A DNA stretch of 64,000 nucleotides, taken from the NCBI GenBank assembly GCA_036924085.1, contig JAVGWX010000025.1, forward strand, positions 28,628,450 to 28,692,449, read 5' to 3'. The DNA is from Ariolimax columbianus. Taxonomy: Eukaryota > Mollusca > Gastropoda > Stylommatophora > Arionidae. Below, one piece after another: positions 34,979 through 45,520 of the stretch. Under the pieces are notes generated by a model. The model searched no databases. It saw nothing but the letters and a program-made list of their open reading frames with translations, and was not told the DNA's origin. Each line of letters starts with the position of its first letter. Positions within the stretch are counted from its first letter, which is position 1. Both the position numbers and the translations under genes were made by a program.

Positions 34979-35209
34979 GACTAGAGACATATTAATTAAG
35001 AATACGTTGGTGTTATTGTGTGTATGTTAGTTTCTGAGATACAAAAAGATGAAGGTGATAGTGGTGATAAATAGCACAAACATATAGACTCACCTATTAG
35101 CGGTTTCCCTTGGCTAGGAAAAAAGTAAATTCTTCTAAAAACATACATCTACAACCACCGATGTTTATCGCAATGGCTATGTCTGTCACTTCGACTATGT
35201 TGTTTTGTT

Positions 35210-36270
35210 GTTGTTATCCCATAGCTGCTGAGCAAGCCTGCTCTTGGCAGCCCAATGCCATTCTTATATATATATATACATACACACACACACAGGTCTT
35301 CTTCAGTTCTTTCACTGCTCCGTACGGTGTGTTGGTGATTGTCGGCAGTGCTTGTAAGAATCTTTTCCTCATGTTCGCAAGCGCCTTGGACTCAATGAGT
35401 AGATGTCGAACTGTTTCGTCAGGATGAGAGCAATGTCTGCACATGGGCAAGTGCTGGGGTTTGATGTGGTTCAAGGGGCTATTGACTCTGGTATGTCCTG
35501 TTTGGAACTGAAAGATGAGCCTTTGATCTATCGATGTAGTTTATTTGTGTCATTGTTATTTTTTGGCTGTGACATTTCGCTAAATACACTGCGACCTGTT
35601 GTTCCCGTCACCCACCTATTCATCCAGGTTTCCCCGAGTATTATTCTTAATAATTCATTTTCCTATGTGGTTGTTTCGAGGCTTTTGTTTTTGCCAATCT
35701 GTCGGCCATCTCGTTCCCTAGTAGCCCACTATGTCCAGGGATCCATTGCAAGGTGACATTTATCCCGTGGCCAGTAATGATGTTGTTGATCGCCCTCCCC
35801 ACCAATAATATCTCCTTTTCTTTGTATGAGGTGTTCTTCAGCGCCTCCAGAACCGACTTGAAGTCACTAAAAATTACAAAATCCATCTGCAACAATTCGT
35901 CTAAGTCAAGCTGTTGGTGCAAAATCTCATCTGCTGTTTTTATAGCCTCGGCCTCCACTTCATCGTTTGAACAGTTTTCACCGCATGAATCACAAATCTC
36001 GTATATGGACCCATCCGAGTATTTCATATGGATACCATATCCTGCAAAAGAGGTAGATTTTAATGCTGATCCATCCGTATAGACCAGGACTGCCAATTTT
36101 GGGTAGCTAGAGACTGTCTCCAAGGCACATGTCTTCAGGATAATAAGTGTAGTCTCCTTGGTGGCTGCCTTTTCTGTCAGGTGTGTTTTTATGACTGGCA
36201 GGCAAAGATTACCCCAAGGGGGTGGTCCAAAAAACCTATTTTCCGTTTCTCTCTCCTCTGGTAGTCACTA
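35210..36270 (-). mobile_element. LINE RNase H domain fragment with Cys/His tail
   Basis: Minus frame 36123..35647 reads LAVLVYTDGSALKSTSFAGY (catalytic Asp), DEVEAEAIKTADEIL (Glu), FVIFSDFKSVLEAL (Asp), WIPGHSGLLGNEMADRLAK (His...Asp). All four RNase H acidic positions are present. After frameshifts comes MCRHCSHPDETVRHLLIES, a C-x2-C...H tail. Different family from the 39382 LINE (sequence clearly diverged). Confidence 0.85.
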
Positions 36271-36561
36271 CTACTGATGTTTACCATAATGGCTGTCTGT
36301 CACTAGGACTATAAATGTAATTATTATATCTACATAAACAGACCTCAGAAAATCTTTTGCAGAAACTCAACTCCCCCATTCTCAATAATGGGCGAATATT
36401 CAAATCCAAGCGAAAAACTGAAGAAATCCTTTCCGAAATCTAAAACAAATTTCACAATCGCCATTTTCTTTGTCTAACCGTACATGACGGAGGGTGGAAC
36501 TCTCTGCAATCAAAAGAGCAGTATGTTCAGCCGAACACTATGTCATTAACCCGGTAGTTTT

Positions 36562-36839
36562 ATATACGCAAGTGGGGGACGGCGTGGCCTAGTGGTTAAG
36601 TGGCACAGCTCACAACCAGAAGGTGCTGGGTTCGATCCCCATCACAGCACCGACCGTTACCCCGGGGAAGCAAACCCTCAGAAAATGCAGGAGGAAGCAG
36701 ACCTTTACATAAAATGCTTGCTGAAGTCAGATGCACTGGGCCGACAGGCGCAAAATAAAAACCACAGTGTAACGCATACCCGCCTTGTGGAATAGAGAAA
36801 TAAAACGAACGCAAAAATAAAAAAAATATACGCAAGTGG
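36562..36839 (+). mobile_element. SINE-A with 14 bp target-site duplication
   Basis: Body 36576..36825 between ATATACGCAAGTGG repeats (36562..36575, 36826..36839). Head GGGGACGGCGTGGCCTAGTG, GGGTTCGATCCCC; A-rich tail. tRNA-derived SINE. Confidence 0.9.
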
Positions 36840-37117
36840 ATCAGAGCCAAATCGTCGCAGTCTCACCACCGTTGGGCTAGAAAAAGTTAAGTGATAGAAT
36901 GAAAGTTATAAAACTGAAAGCTCGAGGGTTGATTACATTGTCAACACTTCTCAACTCTCGCATTGTCCAGTGTCAAAGGATTGATCTCCCCTTATGCTGA
37001 TCGGTTCCAAACATGGAACTGGTCTGGGGCTTTGAGTATGTGACCTTGAGCAACTATGTTAAAACAAAATCACAAGGTACGGTATACCAAAAGAGTAAAT
37101 TTGCTGTAAATAGCTTG

Positions 37118-37445
37118 GCTTCGTTCGTTCTCAATCTCCCGCTACGAAGCCCTAAAAGGGCTTAAGTGACAGATTGTAGTCCAGAGAACGGAATGCGTTG
37201 TGTCGTAGTTTACAGATGACTGCGATATTTGCACCTTTCGGTCCAACACATCCAACTTCAGCAAGCATTTTTTGAGTACCGGGTTAGCATTCCCTCTTCG
37301 ATCCCTTCTCCTTAGCCAGTCTGCCCTGCTGCAGCCTGTTATCCAGGATCACCGCGTGGAGGTGTAGAAGGGTCTTGGCAGCTCTGTTTCGCTGGCCCTG
37401 ACGCTAGCAGTCAGCTAGGGGTCGCTGACCGCTGCAGCTCATGCG
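37118..37445 (-). mobile_element. SINE-D copy
   Basis: Inverted relative to 3638: TGGCTTCGTTCGTTCTCAAT, CCGGGTTAGCATTCCC, GGATCACCGCGTGGAGGTGT, ending GCAGCTCATGCGC. Contains the hairpin-like AAGCCCTAAAAGGGCTT. Confidence 0.85.
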
Positions 37446-37778
37446 CTCGTAAATAGTTTAACTTTGTTAATGATAATTAACTTGGGTAGGGAACAATGCA
37501 GACATCTGAACATAGGTACGTTAACCTAGAAATTCCAGACCGTATTAGCTGTGCAAATTTCTCATCATTAGAGCTCACCGCATGAGTTTTTGCAAGACGG
37601 GCAAACAGATACATGTATTTTCTGGTTGATAGTTTACACTTTGAAACCTGGCTGCCTGGTCGGTGAAATCCCATTCCCTTGTGCTCCTTAGAAAATAAGC
37701 ACAATGTAGACATTTGAGGAAAGATATTTTCTGTGACAAAACTATGTGCTCTAATTTGGCTTTGCTTTGTTTGTTCTC
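37446..37778. repeat. Dispersed repeat of unknown type
   Basis: About 300 bp between two inverted SINE-D copies. Parts (about 37660..37760: ATGTAGACATTTGAGG, GACAAAACTATGTGCT) recur inverted at about 55315..55435. Only these two copies are visible, so the family is not defined. Confidence 0.4.
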
Positions 37779-38105
37779 AATCTCCTGCTATCAAGTCCTG
37801 AAAAGGACTTGAGTAGCAGAATGTAGTCAAGAAAATGGAATGCATTGTGTCATAGTTTACAGCTTGACTGCGATATTTGCACCTTTCGGTCTGACACATC
37901 CGACTCCAGCATGCATTTTTTTTTAGTACCAGGTTAGCCTTCCCTCTTCTATCCCTCCTTCTTAGCCAGTCTGCTCTGATGCAGCCTGTTATCCAGGATC
38001 ACCGCGTAGAGGTGTAGAAGGGTCTTGGCAGCTCTGGTTCGCTGGCCCTGATGTCAGCTATTGGTCGCTGACCACTGCAGCTCATGCGCTGCTCAGCATC
38101 TTGAT
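37779..38105 (-). mobile_element. SINE-D copy
   Basis: TGTTCTCAATCTCCTGCTAT to GCAGCTCATGCGCTGCTCAG, diverged from the 37118 copy in many positions, so the pair did not arise by local duplication. Confidence 0.85.
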
Positions 38106-38538
38106 CCCGTTCTCTAATTTCATTGTTCTATCTCAAATTGTCTGACCTGATCATCTCCAATGTCCCTCCCTACTTGTTACGCCAGTAAATTATGGAATAT
38201 ATTTATTGAAGACCGTCCTGTATCAAATGTACTTGATACATTACGTCGGAGATGCACGCTCACTCACTCTTTATTTCTTTCTTTTTCACCTTCTTTCTTT
38301 CTTTTTTCTTCAGAATAATCATCTATAAATTCAAGTTATTGGCCTCTCAAATCCTTGAATGCTTTCATTGGCTTGTAATGTCGTCACTATTTATGAACGG
38401 CAATTTTCAGAATTTTCTACTCTCCACCTCCAAAATCACCACATTTGTCGACACAATGTCCTATTTTGTGGATGCCGCCATATTTGTTATATTCTGAAAT
38501 GTGTGTACTATGTAGGCGTCACAATAGTATAGACAAAA

Positions 38539-38965
38539 TCTAAGCGGGACAGTTCGAAATACACCTTAGAATAATAGTCCATCCATCACATTGATTCATG
38601 GGTGTCTCGGGAACAAGGGTATTTACACGCACACTGTGCACCGGTTGCACCGGTTCAAAAGGGTGAGATAAGGTCACATCTGTGGAAGACTCCTTGTAGG
38701 AAGCCTGGGCCAAGGTACTTGATATTGCTGTGGTGGTTTCTGTAAACATGTATATTACATGGCGAGGTTGCTGGCCAGATGAAATGTGTGCCTTGACTTC
38801 TGGCAGTGACACTGGGTGGGTGAATTGTTCTCTTTGTCTTCCGTCCCTGGCCAGTCTGTCCGCCCACTCATTCCCAGGTATGCCGCAGTGAGCTGGAATC
38901 CACTGGAGGGTGATTTTATTGTGGTCTGAGAGTTTGTTTAGCTCTTGACTCTTTCCAACAGTTCC
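38539..38965 (-). mobile_element. LINE RNase H C-terminal fragment
   Basis: Minus frame reads LNKLSDHNKITLQWIPAHCG, IPGNEWADRLARDGRQREQF, then a long polar tail. WIPAHCGIPGNEWAD is the His/Asp end of a LINE-type RNase H. Left end runs into unassigned DNA. Confidence 0.7.
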
Positions 38966-39002
38966 ACAGTAGTGATCTTATCATACCATTTCTTCTTTTA
39001 TT

Positions 39003-39290
39003 CTTCCTTGTTTGTTCTCAATCTCCGGCTACCAAGCCCCGAAACGGACTTTGAAAGTAGCAGGATGTTGTCCGAAGAACGGAATATGTTGTGTCGTAGT
39101 TTACAGCTTGACCTTTGCACCTTCAGCAGGCATTTTTGAGTACCAGGTTAGCATTCCCTTTTTGATCCCTTCTCCTTAATCAGCCTGTCCTGTTCCATTG
39201 CAGCCTATTATCCAGGAACACCGCAGGGAGGTGGAAAAGGGTCTTGGCAGCTCTGGTTCGCTAGCCGCTGCTCAGCGTCTTGATGCCATC
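39003..39290 (-). mobile_element. SINE-D copy, internally shortened
   Basis: TTGTTCTCAATCTCCGGCTA to CTCTGGTTCGCTAGCC then GCTGCTCAGCGTCTTGAT. Relative to other copies it lacks the ATATTTGCACC segment and the stretch around AGCTATGGGTCGC. Confidence 0.8.
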
Positions 39291-39374
39291 AAACCATTTC
39301 AATCTCTGTATTCTGTGGAGACACCCATTTATGACAGTCCGTAGCTTTTTGGTTGTTTTTGTTGTTTTCCATGT

Positions 39375-42300
39375 TTCACATACTTCTTCTTCTTCTTCTG
39401 CGTACGCAGTCAGACAGTAACCATTATTTTTTCGAAAAAAGCGGCGGTCATCCTGAGACTCTCGCCACTACCATAGAGCTTTTCTTGCAGTTCCACTGGC
39501 AATGGCCACATCTGCTCTCTCTGATCCTCGTATGTCGGGCAGTTCTGCAGCAGATGTTCAGTGGTCATTTTACCAGTACCGCACGGGCATTCGTCGGTAC
39601 ACCCTATCTTCAATTTGTTGAATAGGTGGTACCTCAGTCTGTTGTGGCCAGTGCGAAGTCTGAAGACAACGACCTGCTCTCTTCGGTTCAACTGGTAATA
39701 GGCATCGTTTTTGGTGTAACCAGTATGTTCGGTTTCCCATTTGGTCATGTATCTGGCTTTAATAAGCTGTTTTGACTCTTCGTACGTCATACTGGTATCT
39801 GTTTGTGGTAGTCTTGCACCTTCTTTTGCCAGTCTGTCTGCCTCCTCGTTACCTTGGATGTTGCAGTGTGACGGAACCCACTGTACCACTACCCTTTTTG
39901 GTGCGGACTGCTGGCACAGTTTGCAGAGTGCTGCTCTTAAGTCATTAAGCTCAGTGTTTTTCTGGCTTTTTAGCGCTGTGACTACGGCGAGAGCATCTGT
40001 CAGCAGGACTATATGGCTCTCATTTTCACTGTGTGTTACCATTTCTTCCACTGCCGCCCTCAGTGCCTCTGCCTCCGCTCTGAAATTGCTTGTGTACTTA
40101 CCAGTAGCGAATGACAGTGTTATTTTTCTGCCATTTGGTAGGTTCAGGAATGCTCCTGCCCCTCCGTTCTGTGTAGTGTTTGTTACAGAACCGTCGGTGT
40201 ATGCATGGGTCCAGTCCATGCTTGGGTAGCTTTTCGTTATGAAGCTTAGGGTAGTATCTCTTCTTTCTTTTTCAGTCTGGCAGTTTTTCTTTGCAATACC
40301 TGGTATATTTTCTACCACCTCTGGAAATATATCCTGCCTCCAAGTAGGTTTTCGTACAGTAGTGATGGGTTTTGGTGTTGTTAGTGCGTTTATGGGATCT
40401 TCGTGCATCTTTGCTTTGGCTATTTCTGCAAAGTTTCTCCGCTTTAGTTTCCCATTTCCCAGATTGTTTAGTCTCTGGTACATTGGATGGTCCGTCAGTC
40501 TTCGGAGTTTCTCTGACTGCAGCTGGGCTCTGCAGTCTCTTCTATCGGTCATGGATTGCAGTTTTGTAATCTTTTCAAGTTCTACAATTGGCGTTGACTT
40601 CATGCCACCTGTTATAATTCTCATGGCTTGGTTTTGAAGTTTGTTAACTTTATCGAAGTTCGCCTTCGCTGCTGTTGTCCATGCCGCAATGCCATACTCG
40701 AGAACTGGTCTCACTCTTCCAGTGTACAGTTTCTTTAGTATGCCTTCGTCTGCTCCCCAGCTTGTGCCAGCAAGTTTCCTCATGATCGCCATTCTTTCTC
40801 TGGCTTTCATTCGGTTCCTCTCAATCTGACTTTTCCATGTCATGCGCCGATCAAATGTGACTCCCAGATAGGTTGGGTTGTCGTTTGGCTGCAGGATTTT
40901 GCCATTTAGACTTAATTTGGTACTTTGGGGTTTTAATGAGAGCGAGAATATTGTGCACGTGGTTTTCTCCTCGTTTATTTTGACCAGCCATGAGTTCGCC
41001 CAATCTTCCAGCGATGTTAGGGCCGTCTGCATCCGATTTCTTGCTATGGTGAGATTCTTTTCAGAGGTCCACATAGCCAGATCGTCTGCAAACATTGAGC
41101 TATGGACTCTTCTTGGTATATTCTCTGTAATATCGTTTATATATACCAGGAAGAGTGTGGGTGACAATACTCCCCCTTGGGGTACTCCCTGCTCGAGTGT
41201 CACCTTTTTGCTCATCTGCCCTTGTACTTGGACTCTGGCCGTTCTTTGTTTGAGGTAGTGGTTGATCCACTTGTACATCTTCCCACAGACATCACTTCTT
41301 CTTAGCTTGACTCTAAGTCCATCCTTCCAGACTTTGTCAAATGCCTTTTCCAGATCCACCCAAACAGCTACTGTGTGTTTCTGTGCCTGGTAGGCATCTT
41401 CTATCTCCTGGGCTATGAGGATGACCTGGTCCTCAGTGGATCTGTGCTGTCTAAAGCCGGCTTGCTGTGGAATTAGTATTCGTTTTTCTTCCAGATGCTA
41501 CATCAGTCTGGTGTTTATCATCCGTTCCATCAGCTTGCCGACACAGCTCAGTAGGCTTATGGGCCTGTATCCATTTGGATCTGTTTTGTCCTTTCCTGTT
41601 TTTGGTACTGGTACCAATATTGCATCTTTCCATGCCTGTGGTACAATTCCCCTTTTCCAGCTTTGGTTTAGGACCGATAGCAGTTTCTTCTTCGCTGTTT
41701 GGCCCAGCCCCATCAGCATTTCGTTTGTTATCCCGTCTTTTCCGGGAGATTTCCTTTTCTTTAGTGTTCTCATAGCCTCTTCCATTTCGCGCATTGTTAG
41801 TTTGGCCATCATGTGCTCTTCAGGAGCCGTATTTATGTTTTCGTGTCCCTTTAGCTCTTCGCTAATGTCTGTATGCTTATCTGCAGGGACCTCGATGTGG
41901 TTTGCTCTGGCATAGTGATCGACAAAGGCGTTTGCGGCTTTCTTACCTGTGATCAAGTTCTCGCCTTGCTTGATAGTAATTTGTTTATTTGACGGGGTTT
42001 CGTCATTGATGGCTCTGACTAGCTTCCATAGCTTGTTCCCTTCTTTGTCCAGGTTTAGACTTTCCGTTTTATTTTTCCAGCTTTCTCTTGCTGTTTGCTT
42101 GAGAGTGTGTTTGTACTTCACCGCGGCGGCTTTGAGGGCGATGTTTGCCTCCATGGATTTTTCTCGTTCTGCCATGTTCCTAGCATTTGTTACTGCATCT
42201 TCCACTTTCTGTAACTCATCATTCCAGTAGGGCTTATATTTTTTCCTAGCTCCTCTTGGGATGGTTTCAGTGGCGGCTTGCATTATTGCCTTGCTTAGGC

Positions 42301-43090
42301 TCTCTACCATGGGCTTCATTTTGGTGTTTCGTGTGTTGATGGTTTCACACAGCCCATCTGTCAGGATTGCAAATCTGTCCCAGTCGGCTCGTTTGTAATT
42401 CCAACGTGGGAGCGGTTTTGTTTCCTGTGGGCCTACTTCCATGTCAATGGTTAGCCTGATCGGCCTGTGGTCGCTACCTGCCAGTTGGTTTAGCACCTGG
42501 CGGTCTATTTTATAGTGTATGTCCTGTGTGGAGAAGGCCAAATCTGGAGTCGAGGTGGTATGCCATGTTCTTGAATAGAAGCTAGGGCTATCCTCCGGCC
42601 TATTGATTAGGGAGAGATTTGCATCTATCTCCCAATCTTCCACTTCGTCACCTCTGCTGTCTGTGTCAGAGTATCCCCATCTCTCCGAGTGGCTGTTGAA
42701 ATCTCCAACTACTATGCAGTTGGAGTCTCTGACCTCCATACTCGAGAGCGATAGGTCTCTGTTTGGTGGTCCGTACAGATTGAAAATGCGGAGCTTCGTC
42801 TCGTGAGCCATTATGTCAACTCCTACAATTTCTGCTTGTCCGGTGTGATTGACAGGTACCGCGCTACTCGGTATGCTGTTTCTGGTCAGTATCAGGACCC
42901 CTCCTTTGTGGCCTTCTCTATCTAGACGGAAGGTCTGGTATCCTCTGATTGAGAATTTGTGATTATTGTTGAGGTGCGTTTCCTGGATACATGCCACGTC
43001 AATCTTACCTTCATGCAGGTGATGTGTTAGGGAAAGTTTTTTGTTAATGACTCCCTCCGCATTCCACTGTAGTATTTTGAGGGTTCACAT
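39375..43090 (-). mobile_element. I/Nimb-like LINE, 3.7 kb, ORF2 with a single stop
   Basis: Body 39382..43083, flanked by TTCACAT (39375..39381, 43084..43090). Minus strand encodes ORF2. Endonuclease: LKILQWNAEGVINKK, ACIQETHLNNNH (Glu), VVGDFNSHSERWG, GSDHRPIRL. RT: SPGKDGITNEML, GYRPISLLSCVGKLMERMI, VDLEKAFDKVW (motif A), GVPQGGVLSPTLFLVYIND, SMFADDLAMW (FADD catalytic pair). RNase H: THAYTDGSV, FRAEAEAL, LLTDALAVV, HCNIQGNEEADRLAK. Then a Cys/His tail and (GAA)n end. One in-frame TAG (41500..41498) after NTRLM splits it; before and after, the frame is the same. ORF1 and the 5' end are absent. Many opposite-strand frames here are shadows. Confidence 0.95.
39410..43079 (-). pseudogene. LINE ORF2 (EN-RT-RNase H) with one amber codon
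   Basis: Reading frame of the element above. It acts in target-primed reverse transcription: the APE-type endonuclease nicks DNA, the RT copies the RNA from the nick, and RNase H removes template RNA. About 1,220 codons are open, except for TAG at 41500..41498 in the RT finger/palm region between GKLMERMINTRL and the HLEEKRILIPQQAGFRQH-like segment. All catalytic residues I can check (endonuclease E/D/H, FADD, RNase H D-E-D-D) are kept. The start codon of the full protein is lost by 5' truncation. Closest relative in the window is 28170..29297. Confidence 0.85.
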
Positions 43091-43540
43091 CCATACAATA
43101 AAACAGACTTTACAGGGAGTTGAGAAGATTTTTGTTCATTCAGTTCATCCTGTGACCTCTTGAGATTGTTGGGGCACCCCTGTTGACACCTCCACAAACA
43201 TGTGCCACCCCCTCTGTCTGCTGCTGCTTGTGGCTCCTTGGGCCGTAGGTTAGTCCGTTGATGGATGTTATCTACCCATCGTTTTCTCGGATGTCCCCAC
43301 CTTGGATCTTGAGATGTGGCCATACCAAGTGAGTTTTCGTCGTTTGATCGTTGTGATAAGGTTGTCGTAAAGTTCACTTACATTCTCGATTCTTCGTCGT
43401 ACTTCATCATTTGTGATACAGTCTTATAGGTGACATTTAGGAGTCCTCTAAAACATCCCACCCCATGGCCTGGATTCTTCTCTGGAGGTCTGCTTTAATA
43501 GTCCATGTTTCGCAGGCGTAGAGGAATATCGGAAGATTAG
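43091..43540 (-). mobile_element. LINE C-terminal fragment (host of the 39382 LINE)
   Basis: Minus strand: FLYACETWTIKADLQRRIQA, MGWDVL, then shifted frames with KTHLVW/YDNL-like and ENDG-RW-DNIHQRT motifs, ending in the usual VPQQSQEVTG-like tail. This is the thumb-to-C-terminus of another RTE-like family. The 3.7 kb LINE inserted at its 3' end. Confidence 0.65.
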
Positions 43541-43559
43541 TCTGACCAGGAGGTCTCTT

Positions 43560-44068
43560 TTTGTCGTGCAGGCACTGCAGATTGGTTGTTCTGCTCGAGC
43601 GTTCATCTTTCCTTCTGATTACATGGCCAGCCCATCGGTAATTGGAGTTATTGGCATGATGGATGACATCCGTGACGTGTGGCATTACCCGGATGTTACT
43701 GTTCTGTAGCTCCCATCTGATACTGTTGCCTAAGTGATAGGCCCATGAAACGATGCTTAAGCGAGGGATGTATTGCCCTAAGCTGGTTCTCATTGGCTTT
43801 TATCACAGGTTTCATTTCCGTAGTATAGTGCTGGTAAGACCACTGAATCGAATAGGCCTGCTCATAGTCTGGTATCTTTCATGGCGTCTGTTGCTTCCTT
43901 GATCAAGTTAAAGACGGCCCAGCTGGCTCGTTGCCACCTGGCAATTTCAGGATTCAGGTTAATTTCCATTTTGAGGAGATGACCGACATACATATATTCG
44001 TCGACGTTCTCTAGTGGTGTCTCATTTAGAGCGGCTTGGTAGCTTAGGTTTTTCCTGTGTTAACACAT
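43560..44068 (-). mobile_element. RTE-like LINE RT fragment
   Basis: Minus strand, with stops: NETPLENVDEYMYVGHLLKM, EINLNPEIARWQRASWAVFN, LIKEATDAMKDT, GLFDSVVLPALYYGNETC. This is the same part of an RTE-like RT as 24208..24531 plus 25358..25860, but without the LTR-like insert. Confidence 0.75.
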
Positions 44069-44071
44069 AAC

Positions 44072-44450
44072 TAGACGCAACAATTTTACTTAATTTCTTT
44101 ATACTGGTTTAGAAGACTCTGCAGAGTCTGTATACAACCAGTATCTTTTACATTTTCTTGCTCTAAAAGCTATGCACATTCAATCTATTCTTGAATGCAT
44201 TAATTGACCCTGCCTCCACTATTTTATGTGGCAATGCATTCCAAGCATTCACCACTCTCTGACTTAAAAAAAACTTTGCTTAATATCTAATCTGGACCTT
44301 TCTTTGGTTAATTTGTAGCTGTGCCCTCTTGTTGAATTTAGAAAAAAACTTGTTATAGTCTAATTAATCCGTTCCTTTGATTATCTTATAAACCTGTATT
44401 AAGTCACCTCGAATTCTTCTCATTTCTAGACACTGTTTACCATTCATTTA
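44072..44450 (-). mobile_element. CR1-like LINE 3' end
   Basis: AATTTCTTTATACTGGTTTA, CTGCAGAGTCTGTATACAAC, AATGCATTCCAAGCATTCAC and ATTAAGTCACCTCGAATTCT in the order seen at 21385..21740. 5'-truncated; ends about 40 bp before the exon 5 acceptor. Confidence 0.8.
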
Positions 44451-44488
44451 TTTTGAAAAGAAGTTATTGTGTATTTTGTTTGTTGCAG

Positions 44489-44604
44489 GTTTCCAAGGTC
44501 AAGGACCTAGAGATGCTCTGTCTGGCAAGCGGCAGGTCATATTACCACATTCATTAAACGGAAGCTGCACAGGGTTTGGAGCATTAAGAGACTCATTTCT
44601 ACAG
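44489..44604 (+). CDS. Host gene, exon 5
   Basis: Acceptor TTTGTTTGTTGCAG|GTTTCC and donor TTTCTACAG|GTATAG. Phase 1 in, phase 0 out: (G)FQGQGPRDALSGKRQVILPH, SLNGSCTGFGALRDSFLQ. No domain recognised. SINE-B starts only about 16 bp past the donor. Confidence 0.75.
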
Positions 44605-44620
44605 GTATAGACTTTATAAG

Positions 44621-44877
44621 GGAGCTGCGTAGCACAGTGGTTAGCACGCTGGTTTCGCATTTGAGTGGTCCTGGGTTCATTCCCCAGTTAAGGCGGAAAT
44701 GTTTTTTCAGACCGCAATGGCTCCCGGGTCGACCCAGCCTCAAATGGGTACTGGATCAGTCCGGGAAGTAAAGGAGGCCAGCGTGATGCTGACCACATCA
44801 TCCACTAAGTGCCGTTGGTTACAAAATAATATGGGCTTAACACATTTCCCATGTGTCGCATAACATGGCGGGATCGT
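44621..44877 (+). mobile_element. SINE-B copy
   Basis: Head GCTGCGTAGCACAGTGGTTA (A-box like) and CTGGGTTCATTCCCC (B-box like), so tRNA-derived. The body has CTCCCGGGTCGACCCAG, AGCGTGATGCTGACCACATC and CAAAATAATATGGGC. Family distinct from SINE-A. A headless inverted relative is at 57330..57488. Confidence 0.75.
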
Positions 44878-44889
44878 TACTTATTTTTT

Positions 44890-45213
44890 AATAGACTCCC
44901 TCTTGCCAGGTCTCGCACTCACTGGCCAGGTCTCGCACCCACTGGCCAGGTCTCACACCCACTGGCCAGGTCTCGCACCCACTGGCCAGGTCTCGCACCC
45001 ACTGGCCAGGTCTCACACCCACTGGCCAGGTCTCACACCCACTGGCCAGGTCTCGCACCCACTGGCCAGGTCTCGCACCCACTGGCCAAGTCTCGCACCC
45101 ACTGGCCAGGTCTACCACCCACTGGCCAGGTTGGCCAACCCACTGGCCAGGTCTCGCACCCACTGGCCAGGTCTCGCACCCACTGGCCAGGTCTCGCACC
45201 CACTGGCCAGGTC
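44890..45213. repeat. 20 bp tandem repeat, about 16 copies
   Basis: Unit CCAGGTCTCGCACCCACTGG, with TCACACC, CCAAGTC and TTGGCC variants. It grades at 45213 into a LINE tail that contains the same CAGGTC(A)GG(T/C)ATCTCATTTCCCTAT context, also present without amplification at 59985..60015. Confidence 0.95.
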
Positions 45214-45325
45214 AGGTATCTCATTTCCCTATAGAGAATGTGTTCAGGATTCTGGTCCCCTGTTCCACATGGGTATTCATCTGTGTGTGATATTTTTAGT
45301 CGGTATAGATCAATGCTTATCAACC
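45214..45325 (-). mobile_element. LINE C-terminal fragment
   Basis: Minus frame: IDLYRLKISHTDEYPCGTGD, QNPEHILYREMRYLTWP. A Cys/His-type LINE C-terminus like 59855..60125. The tandem 20-mers begin right after this reading. Confidence 0.7.
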
Positions 45326-45439
45326 TTTTTATACTTGGCGATTACTTTTATACCTTTTGTGATTGTAAATTGTCTTTACCGCCAATTGAAATCTAAATTG
45401 AAGAAAGTTTTGCGATCGTTCACTGTCTGTATATTTTGC
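45326..45439. other. Short intron 5 segment, nothing recognised
   Basis: AT-rich sequence between LINE fragments. Confidence 0.35.
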
Positions 45440-45520
45440 ATGTTTTTAATACATCATTATGTGGCATGTCCTTTGCAGAACGTCGCTCCCATCACAGCCC
45501 GTCTGAAAGAAACTCGATCT
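45440..45520 (-). mobile_element. RTE-like LINE fragment
   Basis: ATGTGGCATGTCCTTTGCAG and CGTCTGAAAGAAACTCGATC parallel 34541..34605 of the fragment at 34524..34978. It forms the left shoulder of the 89 bp array. Confidence 0.65.

Noticed and set aside
36576..36660. tRNA gene
   Set aside because: Only a SINE-A head with pol III boxes; no full cloverleaf, and it recurs as part of the dispersed SINE.
39741..40229. 162 aa plus-strand frame (also minus-strand at 28452..28940)
   Set aside because: Antisense shadow of the LINE RNase H region; it appears in both copies for that reason only.
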